NCBI GenBank assembly: GCA_964611295.1
Contig: CAZSWV010000008.1
Location: 1-64,000 of the forward strand
Source: B73-G16 sp964611295
Lineage (GTDB): Bacteria > Desulfobacterota > B13-G15
Direction: 5' to 3'
Length of the DNA: 64,000 bases
Made by a program: the position numbers and the translations under genes. Shown in pieces: positions 31,326 to 39,867 of the stretch. Each line of letters starts with the position of its first letter. Within the stretch, counting starts at the first letter, position 1. Below the pieces are notes generated by a model. The model did not search any database, was not told the origin of the DNA, and saw only the letters and a list, made by a program, of their open reading frames with translations.

Positions 31326-33980
31326 CTATAGGACCTCAACCCCGTCCAACAGCTCCTTTACCCCTTTTAGCCTTTCCTGGAGCTTCGCCTTCTTTTCCTT
31401 CAGTTCTTCGGCTTTCTGCCTCTCCTTATCCACCACAGGCCGAGGGGCCCTCTGGAGGAAAGAAGGGTTTTGGAGCTTCCTCATTACGAACTCCAGTTCT
31501 TCCTCTACCTCTTTCAGTTCCTTCAAGAGCCTCTCCTCTTCCTTTTTAGGGTCAGGGATGAGGTCCTTAAGGGGGACATATACCTCTATCCCATGGGTTA
31601 TGGCCGTTGAACAAGCGCGGGGGACCTCTTCTACCCGGAGGACCTTAATGTCGCGCACAAGGCCAAGGGACTCGATGAAGAGAAAACCCTCTTTGAGTTC
31701 GGCCAAAAGGTCCTCCTTGGCCTTGAAGAAGACCTCTACCTTTTTTGAAGGTGCCACCCCCATTTCACCCCTTATGTTCCGTATAGCCGTTATAACCCCC
31801 ATGATCCTCTCCATCCTCTGGACAGCCTCTTGGTCTTCGGGTATCTCCTTCGGATCAGGCCACGGACTCACGGTTATGCTTTCGCCTACATGGGGAAGGC
31901 GCTGCCATATTTCCTCTGTGATGAAAGGCATAAAGGGATGAAGGAGCTTCAACAATTTGTCAAAAACGTAAAGGAGGACCTGCTGAGTGCTCCTGCGTAA
32001 GATCGGATCTTCTTGCTGGTAAAGATAGGGCTTTATCAGCTCAAGGTACCAATCGCAGAAGTTATGCCAGGTAAACCTATAAAGGGATAAGGCTGCTTCG
32101 TTAAACCTATACTCCTCAAGGGCCTCGGTCACCCCTTTTATCGTCTCCTTGAGCCTATGGAGGATCCACTTATCCGGAAGGCTCAAACGGGGAGGCAAAG
32201 AGGCCTCACATCCTCCCTCCAGGTTCATGAGGCAAAACCTTGCAGCGTTCCACAGCTTGTTGCAGAAGTTCCTTGAACCTTCGATCCGCTCTTCGGATAA
32301 CTTTATGTCCCTGCCTTGAGCAGCTAGGACAGCCAGCGTAAACCTCAGGGCATCTGCACCGTATTTGTCTATCATCTCCAAGGGGTCGATAACGTTCCCC
32401 TTGGTCTTGCTCATCTTCTGGCCCTCCATATCCCTGACCAAGGCATGTACGTATACGTCCTTGAAAGGGACATCCCCCATAAAATGGAGCCCCATCATCA
32501 TCATCCTGGCAACCCAGAAAAAGAGGATGTCAAAACCCGTGACCAGGACCGAGGTGGGATAAAAGACTTCAAGCTCCTTTGTCCTTTTGGGCCATCCCAG
32601 GGTCGAAAACGGCCACAACGCAGAACTAAACCAGGTGTCGAGCACATCTTCGTCTTGCTTTATCCTTTCGGAACCACAATGCCTGCACTTTTCGGGGGCT
32701 TCACGACTGACGGTTATCCCCTGACAGTCCTCACAGTGCCACGCCGGTATCCTATGTCCCCACCATATCTGCCTTGATATACACCAGTCCCTTATCGACT
32801 CCATCCAATCCAAATAGACCTTCTCCCAGTTCGAGGGTATTATCCTGGTCCTTCCGTCCTTTACGGCCCCTATGGCCGGTTCAGCTAGGGGTTTGGTCTT
32901 GACAAACCACTGGACCGATAACATGGGTTCGACTATCGTCTGGCAGCGATAACAGTGTCCCACTGCGTGCCTATAAGGCTCTACCTTGACCAAAAGGCCT
33001 TCCCTCTGTAGGTCCTCAAGGAGCTTGCGTCTGCATTCAAACCGATCAAGGCCCTTGTAAGGTCCTGCTTCCTCAGTCATACGGCCTTCTTGGTCTATCA
33101 CCTTGACCAGGGGTAGGCCATGTCGCTGCGATATCTCAAAGTCATAGGGGTCATGCGCAGGGGTCACCTTAAGGGCCCCTGTCCCGAAATGGGGGTCTAC
33201 ATAGGGGTCAGCGATAACGGGGATCCTCCTCCCCAAGATGGGCAAAAGCGCCCACCTACCCACTAAGGACCTATAGCGCTCGTCCTCAGGGTTCACCGCT
33301 ACGGCAGTATCCCCTAACATGGTCTCAGGGCGCGTGGTAGCGACCACTACCTCTCCTCCCCCTTCAAGGGGATAACGCAAGAAGTAAAGGTAGGCGTCCT
33401 CTTCCCGGTGCTCGACCTCCAGGTCCGAAAGGGCGGTCTTACATCGAGGACACCAATTGATCATGTAGTTGCCGCGGTATATAAGGCCTTCCTCGTAAAG
33501 CCTGACGAAGACCTCCTTTACCGCCTCTGATAGGCCCTCGTCCATAGTGAAGCGCTCCCTTGACCAATCACAGGAGGCACCAAGCCTCTTGAGCTGCTCT
33601 ATGATCACCCTCCCGTATTTCTCCTTCCACTGCCAAACCCTCGCGAGGAAGCCATCCCTTCCCAAGGCCTCCTTGCTCAACCCCTCCTTTGCCAATTCCC
33701 GCTCGACCATATGTTGGGTAGCAATGCCGGCATGGTCTGTCCCTGGTACCCAGAGGCAGTTATACCCCTGCATCCTTCTCCAGCGCACCAAGATGTCCTG
33801 CAGGGTGTTGTTCAAGGCATGCCCTATGTGGAGGGAACCCGTAACGTTTGGGGGGGGGATGACTATGCAAAAGGGCCTTTTAGGGGAATCCGGATCGGCT
33901 ACGAAGTAACCCCTCTCAAGCCAATACTGATACCACTTTTCCTCCACTTCCTTTGGATCATAGGCCTTTTTCAGCTCCAT
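31326..33980 (-). CDS. valS: valyl-tRNA synthetase, 884 aa
   Basis: Class I synthetase with HIGH in 'PPPNVTGSLHIGHALNNT', the CP1 editing domain (about residues 190-340), KMSKS as 'GQKMSKTKGNVIDP', an anticodon-binding helical domain and the C-terminal coiled-coil arm (KEEERLLKELKEVEEELEF). A zinc site is plausible in 'CEDCQGITVSREAPEKCRHC'. ATG at 33980 suits the AGGGGTGG spacing better than ATG at 33989. Overlaps the response regulator end by 10 nt. Confidence 0.97.
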   Translation of the reverse strand: MELKKAYDPKEVEEKWYQYWLERGYFVADPDSPKRPFCIVIPPPNVTGSLHIGHALNNTLQDILVRWRRMQGYNCLWVPGTDHAGIATQHMVERELAKEGLSKEALGRDGFLARVWQWKEKYGRVIIEQLKRLGASCDWSRERFTMDEGLSEAVKEVFVRLYEEGLIYRGNYMINWCPRCKTALSDLEVEHREEDAYLYFLRYPLEGGGEVVVATTRPETMLGDTAVAVNPEDERYRSLVGRWALLPILGRRIPVIADPYVDPHFGTGALKVTPAHDPYDFEISQRHGLPLVKVIDQEGRMTEEAGPYKGLDRFECRRKLLEDLQREGLLVKVEPYRHAVGHCYRCQTIVEPMLSVQWFVKTKPLAEPAIGAVKDGRTRIIPSNWEKVYLDWMESIRDWCISRQIWWGHRIPAWHCEDCQGITVSREAPEKCRHCGSERIKQDEDVLDTWFSSALWPFSTLGWPKRTKELEVFYPTSVLVTGFDILFFWVARMMMMGLHFMGDVPFKDVYVHALVRDMEGQKMSKTKGNVIDPLEMIDKYGADALRFTLAVLAAQGRDIKLSEERIEGSRNFCNKLWNAARFCLMNLEGGCEASLPPRLSLPDKWILHRLKETIKGVTEALEEYRFNEAALSLYRFTWHNFCDWYLELIKPYLYQQEDPILRRSTQQVLLYVFDKLLKLLHPFMPFITEEIWQRLPHVGESITVSPWPDPKEIPEDQEAVQRMERIMGVITAIRNIRGEMGVAPSKKVEVFFKAKEDLLAELKEGFLFIESLGLVRDIKVLRVEEVPRACSTAITHGIEVYVPLKDLIPDPKKEEERLLKELKEVEEELEFVMRKLQNPSFLQRAPRPVVDKERQKAEELKEKKAKLQERLKGVKELLDGVEVL

Positions 33981-34663
33981 CGTGTACATCCACCCCTTTT
34001 TTTGAATTCTTCCTCAATTAGACGCCTTAACTCCTCGCGAAAGGCCTTTGCCAATTCTCGGACCAAGGCCTCTATGAACTTCCTAAAGGCTATTTCAAGC
34101 TCCCCTTGTCCCTTTTCGGCTAAAAAGGGAGAGGTAGCCATAGAAGGGGACGCTGCTATGGAAGATTCGGCCATCTCGAGTTCTTTTGCGCTTTCCTCAA
34201 GGATCTCCTTCAACCTTGAGGCCTCAGCTTCAGGGATCTCACCTTCTTCCTCCACTACCTCCGTGAGTTCTATCACCTCTTCGGTTTCCCCCTCAAGGCC
34301 AAGGGCCTTCCTCAACTTGGAGAGGACCTCTTCAGCCCTGAAAGGTTTGAAAATTGCCCCTAGGGCCCCAAGTTCCTCCAAATCCTTTTCGCTCACCTGG
34401 TCCAATATCCCCATGGTGAAGTAAAGGGGGATAGCCCTTAGAGCAGGGTCTTCCTTTAATTTCTTGGACAGCTTCAGGGCACCAAGGGGAGGCGCTTTGT
34501 AATCACAGATGAAAAGGTCAACCTTTTGTCCTTTAAGGTAGTTCAAGGCATCTATGACGTTGCCGAAAAAGACCACGTTGAGGCCGTCCTCTTGGGAAAG
34601 GATCCGCGAGAGTTCCTTGCGAACCACAGGACTCGGTTCCACTATAAGCACAGAAGCCTTCAT
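33971..34663 (-). CDS. response-regulator receiver protein with acidic linker and helical tail, 230 aa
   Basis: Receiver domain at residues about 1-115: 'KASVLIVEPSPVVRKELSRI', phospho-acceptor Asp in 'LFICDYKAPP', Thr in 'YFTMG', Lys in 'AIFKPF'. The usual acidic pair at the end of strand 1 is reduced to Glu-Pro, so Mg binding and phosphorylation may be weak. A Glu-rich linker ('VIELTEVVEEEGEIPEAEAS') leads to two helices and no DNA-binding domain. ATG at 34663 chosen because receivers begin with this strand. No kinase nearby. Confidence 0.8.
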   Translation of the reverse strand: MKASVLIVEPSPVVRKELSRILSQEDGLNVVFFGNVIDALNYLKGQKVDLFICDYKAPPLGALKLSKKLKEDPALRAIPLYFTMGILDQVSEKDLEELGALGAIFKPFRAEEVLSKLRKALGLEGETEEVIELTEVVEEEGEIPEAEASRLKEILEESAKELEMAESSIAASPSMATSPFLAEKGQGELEIAFRKFIEALVRELAKAFREELRRLIEEEFKKRGGCTRWS

Positions 34664-34682
34664 CTCCCTTTGGTTGGGATGA

Positions 34683-34711
34683 AGATAAACACAAGCCTTT
34701 GGCCCTGTCAA
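34683..34711 (-). promoter_or_regulatory. promoter of response regulator-valS-DUF294-CBS-gatCA-tRNA operon
   Basis: TTGACA (complement of 34706-34711), 17-nt spacer, TTATCT (complement of 34683-34688). Predicted +1 about 13 nt before the regulator ATG. It separates the translation genes from the catabolic-looking genes upstream. Confidence 0.65.
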
Positions 34712-34712
34712 C

Positions 34713-35639
34713 CTAAAGGGGTTCGAAGGCCTTGAGTCCCTCCAAGAACCTAAGGGTCCGGATGAGCCTCCTGTCGCGTTCCCTTACCAGTTCCTCTTCG
34801 GTCCTGCCGTGGTAGTCGTATATGCCTCTTGAGGTCTTGACACCGAGGTGTCCCTTTTTGACCTTTTCTTCCACAAACTTGAAGACCCGCCCATAGGCCT
34901 TCATGGCGTCAAGGAGCATGTCAAGTCCCTGGAAGTCGAAGGTCTGTACCACCCCAAGGACAGGGAGCCTGATGCCCAGGGTAAACTTTACCGCCTTATC
35001 GATTTCTTCGGCGGTGGCATACCCCTCTTCTATCATCTCAAGGACGGTCTCCCCTATGGCACGCTGGATGCGGTTGACCAAAAAACCGGGTTTGTAGCCC
35101 TTCAACAACACCGGAACCTTCCCTATCGCCTTAAGGAGTCTAAGGGACCTCTCAAGGACTCCCTCTGAAGTGAGCTGGTCTTTTACCACCTCCACAAGGG
35201 GGATGATGTGGGCAGGGGCAAAGAAGTGGGTTATAAGGGCAAAGGGCCTCCTTCTAGGGGGTATGAGCTCGAAGACATTAAGGCCTGAAGTGTTGCTAGC
35301 AAAGATGACCTCAGTTGGGGGAAGTTTATGGTCGAGCTGTCTGAACACGGACTCCTTAATGGAAGGCACCTCAGGAACTGCTTCAAGTACAAAGGTACTT
35401 TGGAGGATTTCTTCCACGTCAAGGCAGAAAGAAACCCTTTGGCGTGCTTCGGCTTCAAGACCTGACTCTATCACACCTTCTTCCACCAGCGTCAGGAGGC
35501 TCGAATCCATGAGCCGTCTAGACCTCTCAATGGCCTTTTGGTCGACGTCCAAAAGGAGCACCCTGTGCCCGTAGAGGGCGAAGTTCAAGGCTATAGTGGT
35601 GCCCATAAGCCCTGCGCCTACTATGGCTACCCTTTCCAT
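34713..35639 (-). CDS. 3-hydroxyacyl-CoA dehydrogenase, 308 aa
   Basis: NAD-dependent oxidation of 3-hydroxyacyl-CoA to 3-oxoacyl-CoA (or the reverse). Rossmann 'VAIVGAGLMGTTIALNFALY', 'ASNTSGLNVFELIPP', catalytic His in 'ITHFFAPAHIIPLVEVV', and the C-terminal dimer domain ('GYKPGFLVNRIQRAIGETVL'). Length fits the stand-alone Hbd/FadB2 group. ATG at 35639; an in-frame TTG at 35645 overlaps the upstream stop as TTGA. Last gene of the M24-cupin-SDR-dehydrogenase operon. Confidence 0.92.
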   Translation of the reverse strand: MERVAIVGAGLMGTTIALNFALYGHRVLLLDVDQKAIERSRRLMDSSLLTLVEEGVIESGLEAEARQRVSFCLDVEEILQSTFVLEAVPEVPSIKESVFRQLDHKLPPTEVIFASNTSGLNVFELIPPRRRPFALITHFFAPAHIIPLVEVVKDQLTSEGVLERSLRLLKAIGKVPVLLKGYKPGFLVNRIQRAIGETVLEMIEEGYATAEEIDKAVKFTLGIRLPVLGVVQTFDFQGLDMLLDAMKAYGRVFKFVEEKVKKGHLGVKTSRGIYDYHGRTEEELVRERDRRLIRTLRFLEGLKAFEPL

Positions 35640-35641
35640 CC

Positions 35642-36418
35642 TCAACCCGCCGTATACCCGCCGTCTATGTAGATAACGGAGCCTGTCATCCAATCCGAGG
35701 CCCTAGAGGCCAAAAAGACAAGGGTACCCACAAGGTCTTCGGGCTCACCAAGCCTGCCCAAAGGGAAACGGGATATGACCATCTTGTAAAAGGCCTCGTC
35801 CTCAAAGATCCGTTTGGTGATACCGCTTCTGAAAACCCCCGGTGCTATACAGTTGACGTTTATGCCGTAAGGCCCCCATTCGAGGGCAAGGCTCTTGGTG
35901 AGCATGTGGACGGCCCCTTTGGAGGCACAATAAGCTGTGTAATTGGCCAAGCCGTAAAGTCCCCTGACCGAACCCACCAAGATGACCTTCCCCCTCCCTT
36001 TTTCCTTCATCACCTTTGCCACTTCCCTTAGGAAGTAGTAGGTACCCTTTAGGTTCAAGTCCACCACCAATTCCCACTCCTCACGATCCTGTTGATCTAT
36101 GGGACCGTTGTTGTTGATACCTGCTGCAGTAAGTAGGATGTCAATGGAACCGAACTCTTCCAAAGTCCTTTGGACGACCCTTTGGACGTCTTCGTATTTA
36201 AGGGGATCCCCTTTTACATAGGAGGCAATACCGCCCTGTGACCTTATCCTCTCGACTAGCTCCTTCAAGACTGGCTCGGTCCTACCCGTTAACATCACCT
36301 TCGCACCAAGGGCCGAATAGGCCAGAGAGGCCGTGGAACCGAGGGCCCCAGTAGCTCCGGTGATGAGGGCCACTTTTCCCTCGAGATCGAACATCTTGAG
36401 GATATCTTCCTTTCTCAT
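35642..36418 (-). CDS. SDR-family oxidoreductase, 258 aa
   Basis: NAD(P)-binding 'VALITGATGALGSTASLAYS' (the first glycine-rich loop has the variant TGATGALG), 'LTAAGINNNG', catalytic Ser in 'ILVGSVRGLYG', Tyr/Lys in 'YTAYCASKGAVHM', C-terminal 'WMTGSVIYIDGGYTAG'. 'LTGRTE' after strand 2 suggests NADP. Gluconate 5-dehydrogenase-like by general look. Its place between a cupin and a hydroxyacyl-CoA dehydrogenase points to a small catabolic pathway. Confidence 0.9.
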   Translation of the reverse strand: MRKEDILKMFDLEGKVALITGATGALGSTASLAYSALGAKVMLTGRTEPVLKELVERIRSQGGIASYVKGDPLKYEDVQRVVQRTLEEFGSIDILLTAAGINNNGPIDQQDREEWELVVDLNLKGTYYFLREVAKVMKEKGRGKVILVGSVRGLYGLANYTAYCASKGAVHMLTKSLALEWGPYGINVNCIAPGVFRSGITKRIFEDEAFYKMVISRFPLGRLGEPEDLVGTLVFLASRASDWMTGSVIYIDGGYTAG

Positions 36419-36432
36419 AGCCTTTACTCCTT

Positions 36433-36768
36433 TCAGTAACTTATGATGACGAGCATGCTAGCAGGCATATTGGTCTTATTGATGATCTCTCTGCCCTCAC
36501 CGGGTCCTATATAGATAGAATCCATGGGGCCAAGGGTGATCTCCTCCCCTTGCTTTGTCCTTATGGTGATCTCTCCACTTAGGACGAAATAAACCTTCTC
36601 AAAGGGGCTTTCGTCGTATTCGGCACCGCCTCCGGGCAAAAAATGGGAAAGGCCTACCCAGAACTTGGAACTACCCGTTTCATCCTTTCCATGGAGCCTC
36701 AAGGAGACCATGTTGAAGTGTTTGGGTGCCTGATAAGGTTTTGCATCTTTCAACTGTACCTTTTTCAT
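36433..36768 (-). CDS. cupin-fold protein lacking metal-binding histidines, 111 aa
   Basis: Single cupin: motif 1 region 'LPGGGAEYDESPFEKVYFVL' SG and motif 2 region 'GPMDSIYIGPGEGREIINKT' N. In metal cupins motif 1 carries HxH and motif 2 a further His; here these positions are Asp/Glu/Ser and Glu/Arg, so no classical metal site is possible. It may be a binding protein, an isomerase or a stabilising subunit. Short spacings (14-16 nt) tie it to the M24 and SDR genes. Confidence 0.8.
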   Translation of the reverse strand: MKKVQLKDAKPYQAPKHFNMVSLRLHGKDETGSSKFWVGLSHFLPGGGAEYDESPFEKVYFVLSGEITIRTKQGEEITLGPMDSIYIGPGEGREIINKTNMPASMLVIISY

Positions 36769-36784
36769 GGATCACCTCCAAAGT

Positions 36785-38053
36785 TTATCTATATGGCAAC
36801 CAACACTCCATGAGCTCATCTATCGGCCATAGACAGAGGCGCTCATACCCGTCCTTGGTGACCACTATGTCCTCCTCAAGCCTCACGCCATCCCTTCCCC
36901 CTTTTTTGCCTGCGTAGGTCTCTATGGCTATTACCATCCCTTCCCTTAAGACCTGAGGAGGAACACCTGCTTCCATCTGCTGACGGTTGAAGAAGGGCCT
37001 TTCATGAAGGGATAGGCCTATACCATGGCCCAAGGCATAAGGACCTACCTCCTGCCAAGTCTTATAACCCCAATACTCGGGCGAGCCAGGCCACCTAGAA
37101 ACTACCTCATGGTCTGTGACCCCATCCCTTATGACCTCAAGGGCCGCATAGAGCATGTCCCTGCACTCAGCATAGAGGTCCTTTTGCTCCTGTGAGGCCT
37201 TCCCACAGCAGAAGGTCCTGTAGAGACAACACTTATACCCTAAATAAGAAGCCCCATCTATGTCTACGTAGACGAGCTCCCCCGGCCTTATGGGCTTGTC
37301 CGAAAAGGACCAGTTGTAGGGGTTGGTATTGTAACCGGAACACACCACGCAGTCCTCGGTGTGATCCACGCCCTCCTCGTAAAGGACCTTCATGGCTATC
37401 GCCACAAGGTCGCATTCCCTTATCCCTGGCCTTATCGCTTCGGCTATGGCTGCGAAGGCCTTCTCTGCTATTTGACAGATGATCCTCATAAGGGCGATCT
37501 CATCCTGCGTCTTTATGGACCTTGCCTTGTCCATAGTGGGTTTGCCGTGCACGGGCTTAAGCCCCCTTTTTTTAAAGGCCTCTGCATAGAGAAAGGAAAG
37601 GGTCGTACCATCTATGCCTATGGGCTCGTTTTGGACCCCATATTCGGCCAAGATCCTCCCTATTTGATCGACCACCTTTAGGACCACAGGGTCATCAGGA
37701 CCTACAGCAGCAGGCTTTGGCAAGGCAGCCGGTGCATGTACCCTGCCCTTAAGCCAAGGCATCCTCCTCTCCACCTCTTCGGGAGTTCCACCTCCTACAA
37801 GATGTGGCTCACCATTGCGAGGGAAGACGACAAATTGGGCCTCAAGGGGCCTTAAAGGGGTCGTGACATAATAAGAGGTCAAATACCTTATGTTGGCATC
37901 ATCCCATGCCACGATCGCCCCAAGCCCATCCTCCTCCATGGCCTTCCTGGCCCTTTCAAGTCTTTCCCTCCTCAACCTATCGAAATCTATCCTCTCCTCG
38001 TAGTCCACCGCATATCGACCAAACACCTTGCCTACATCCACCTTGACCTTCAT
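36785..38053 (-). CDS. M24-family (creatinase/aminopeptidase P fold) protein with a substituted metal ligand, 422 aa
   Basis: N-terminal creatinase-like domain (about 25-165) and pita-bread domain. Metal-site positions seen: Asp in 'VYVDIDG', His in 'ALGHGIGLSLHERPF', Glu in 'VIAIETYAG' and Glu in 'GVRLEEDIVV'. The second Asp, expected in GYxxDxxRTF, is replaced: the sequence is GYKCCLYRTF, with the Cys codon at 37226-37228. It also has an Asp-x-Asp pair as in some M24 enzymes that are not peptidases. So a non-peptidase lyase or hydrolase role is at least as likely as Xaa-Pro cleavage. ATG at 38053 has GGGAGGTC upstream. Confidence 0.8.
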   Translation of the reverse strand: MKVKVDVGKVFGRYAVDYEERIDFDRLRRERLERARKAMEEDGLGAIVAWDDANIRYLTSYYVTTPLRPLEAQFVVFPRNGEPHLVGGGTPEEVERRMPWLKGRVHAPAALPKPAAVGPDDPVVLKVVDQIGRILAEYGVQNEPIGIDGTTLSFLYAEAFKKRGLKPVHGKPTMDKARSIKTQDEIALMRIICQIAEKAFAAIAEAIRPGIRECDLVAIAMKVLYEEGVDHTEDCVVCSGYNTNPYNWSFSDKPIRPGELVYVDIDGASYLGYKCCLYRTFCCGKASQEQKDLYAECRDMLYAALEVIRDGVTDHEVVSRWPGSPEYWGYKTWQEVGPYALGHGIGLSLHERPFFNRQQMEAGVPPQVLREGMVIAIETYAGKKGGRDGVRLEEDIVVTKDGYERLCLWPIDELMECWLPYR

Positions 38054-38148
38054 GATAAGACCTCCCAACTTTTCTCGGCCCTAAAGGGAAAGCAATAAAC
38101 GTGCCTATCGTTAAGGGAAGGAGGAGGGGCTTACGCCTTGACCCTCTT

Positions 38149-38197
38149 TTCACACCATATAGAATCTTTTTCGTAACATATTGCAAGATGGTGTGAA
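38149..38197. repeat. 10-bp perfect inverted repeat flanking the M24-operon promoter region
   Basis: TTCACACCAT (38149-38158) and ATGGTGTGAA (38188-38197) with 29 nt between. It lies 2 nt beyond the flavin oxidoreductase stop and about 95 nt upstream of the M24 gene. A weak minus-strand promoter (TTGCAA at 38181-38186, 19-nt spacer, TATATG overlapping the lower arm) is enclosed. No U-tract follows and the loop is large, so an operator is preferred over a terminator. Confidence 0.55.
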
Positions 38198-38198
38198 T

Positions 38199-39167
38199 TC
38201 AAAGAAAAGCCTTCAATCGCTTGAGGGTCTCTTCGGCTTCTTCCATTATCCTCTCCATTAAGTCCTTGACGGAAGGAAGGTCATCTATGAGGCCTATGGC
38301 CTGTCCGCATACGACCATCCCTTCGTCTATAAGGCCTTTCTCAAGGACTTCCCTTGACTTTTCCCCTTTTATATAAGGTATAAGCTGCTCAAGACTGGCC
38401 CCTTCCCTTTCCAATTCCAAGACCTTTTCAGAAGCCCTGTTCCTTAGGACCCTCAAGGTGCTCCGTATAGACCGCTGTACCAAGACCGTATCGGTCTCCT
38501 TGGCCTCAAGGAGCCTTTGTTTCACCTTTGGGTGGACAGGGGCTTCTTTCGTCATCAAAAAACGGGTACCCATCATCACCGCTTCGGCCCCCAAGGCCAA
38601 GGCCGCTACAAGTCCCTTACCGTCCACAATCCCCCCTGCAGCTATAACAGGAACCTTAAGCCACCGCGAGGCAACTTGGATAAGGATCAAAGAGGTGAGA
38701 TCACCTTCTCCTGGATGGCCAGCACCTTCAAAGCCGTTGACCACCACCATGTCACAACCAGCCCTTTCGGCCGCCTTGGCAAACCTCAAGGAGGGACACT
38801 TGTGCATCACAAGGGCACCATGGGATTTCAAAAGCGGTAAATACGGCTCGGGGTTCCTCCCCGCAGTCTCAAAGACCCTCACCCCTTCCGAAAGGGCTAC
38901 TTCTATATACTCCTCTAACGGGCGCGGGCTTAAGGTGGGAAGCAAGGTCAAGTTTACACCAAAGGGCCTATCCGTCAGCGCCTTGACCTTCTTTATCTCC
39001 TCCCTTAAGGCCTCACCGTTGGGGAAGGTCAAGGCACTGAGCACACCGAGCCCTCCTGCCTCCGAAACAGCAGCCACAAGTTCAGCCCTTGCCACCCACT
39101 GCATACCCCCTTGTATTACGGGATAGGCAATCCCCAGAAGCCGCGTTACCCTGGTCTCAAACTTCAC
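38199..39167 (-). CDS. flavin-dependent nitronate monooxygenase / enoyl reductase II-like (FabK-type), 322 aa
   Basis: FMN TIM barrel: 'YPVIQGGMQWVARAELVAAV', 'AGGLGVLSA', 'FGVNLTLLP', 'GFEGAGHPGEGDLTSLILI' and 'VPVIAAGGIVDGKGLVAALA' with 'GAEAVMMGTRF'. This family covers nitronate monooxygenases and FabK enoyl-ACP reductases; the two cannot be separated by eye. Follows the MucR gene by 16 nt, so probably the same transcript. Confidence 0.85.
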   Translation of the reverse strand: MKFETRVTRLLGIAYPVIQGGMQWVARAELVAAVSEAGGLGVLSALTFPNGEALREEIKKVKALTDRPFGVNLTLLPTLSPRPLEEYIEVALSEGVRVFETAGRNPEPYLPLLKSHGALVMHKCPSLRFAKAAERAGCDMVVVNGFEGAGHPGEGDLTSLILIQVASRWLKVPVIAAGGIVDGKGLVAALALGAEAVMMGTRFLMTKEAPVHPKVKQRLLEAKETDTVLVQRSIRSTLRVLRNRASEKVLELEREGASLEQLIPYIKGEKSREVLEKGLIDEGMVVCGQAIGLIDDLPSVKDLMERIMEEAEETLKRLKAFL

Positions 39168-39183
39168 CTCAAAAACCCGAAAA

Positions 39184-39618
39184 CTACTTGGAGGCCTTCT
39201 TCTCTTCTCTGGCCCTCTTCAACCTCTCGCCAAGCCCCCTCTCCTTGGCCAACTTCCTCCTCTTGGAGGCTAGTACCTTGGCGACCAAAGGGAACCTGCT
39301 CGGTAAACCCCACTTCTTACGATACTCCTTGGCCGTAAGACCGTGGACCTTCAAGTGCGCATTGGTGAGCTGCCTGAACTCTTGACCACATTCAAGACAT
39401 ATTACCTTGTTCCTCTGTACGGACTTTAAGGGATCTACAACAGGAACTGCACTCTCTTGCACCTTTTCTTCCACTTTACCTTCTTCACGCTCTTTCATCT
39501 CCTTAAGTCTTTGAAAGGTAACTTCAAGAAAACGATCTACTTCCTCAGGTGACATTTTTGCGTGGGAGGCCTGAGCTGTAGCGATTTCTACTGCCATCTC
39601 GGTCAAAGATTTAGCCAT
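39184..39618 (-). CDS. MucR/Ros-family zinc-finger transcriptional regulator, 144 aa
   Basis: Ros/MucR-type finger: 'VICLECGQEFRQLTNAHLKV' HGL continuing 'TAKEYRKKWGLPSRFPLVA', giving Cys-x2-Cys...His. The N-terminal helix ('MAVEIATAQASHAKMSPEEV') is the usual oligomerisation region. These proteins bind AT-rich DNA, often repressing their own and surface-related genes. The AT-rich 308-bp region upstream is a natural target. Confidence 0.9.
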   Translation of the reverse strand: MAKSLTEMAVEIATAQASHAKMSPEEVDRFLEVTFQRLKEMKEREEGKVEEKVQESAVPVVDPLKSVQRNKVICLECGQEFRQLTNAHLKVHGLTAKEYRKKWGLPSRFPLVAKVLASKRRKLAKERGLGERLKRAREEKKASK

Positions 39619-39666
39619 TTTACACCTCCTTAAAGGTTTTTGGATTTACATATTTCATTTTTGCAT

Positions 39667-39694
39667 AAAATAATGCCCTTTTCAAAAAAGTCAA
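39667..39694 (-). promoter_or_regulatory. promoter of the MucR-like gene
   Basis: TTGACT (complement of 39689-39694), 16-nt spacer, TATTTT (complement of 39667-39672). Leader of about 40 nt, AT-rich, with AAGGAGGTG before the ATG. Confidence 0.55.
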
Positions 39695-39737
39695 GAAGCG
39701 ACAAAAGGCCACCTTTTTGTAAGAGGTACCAAACATC

Positions 39738-39782
39738 AATAGGGATTGATAACTTCCACAGCAAGATGCTAAGCTCCCTATT
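39738..39782. repeat. 8-bp perfect inverted repeat with 29-nt spacer
   Basis: AATAGGGA (39738-39745) and TCCCTATT (39775-39782). Lies upstream of both divergent genes. No promoter element is enclosed that I can see. Possible regulator site or RNA stem. Confidence 0.4.
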
Positions 39783-39867
39783 CAGGACAAAGTAGTCCAC
39801 AAAGACGTCCGCGCCTCATTTCACCGACTCTTTATTAACTTTCCCTTTGCCTTGCATGAGTGTCCCC

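Noticed and set aside
31294..31941. 215-aa plus-strand serine-rich frame opposite valS
   Set aside because: The Ser/Phe richness is the reverse complement of the Lys/Glu-rich ValS coiled coil.
33711..34424. 237-aa plus-strand frame across valS and the response regulator
   Set aside because: Serine- and proline-rich translation of the reverse strand of two well-supported genes.
38149..38197. Terminator for the flavin oxidoreductase gene
   Set aside because: The stem has a 29-nt loop and no U-run after it on the minus strand; an operator explains it better.
38458..39126. 222-aa plus-strand frame opposite the flavin oxidoreductase
   Set aside because: Shadow of a gene with clear FMN-barrel motifs.
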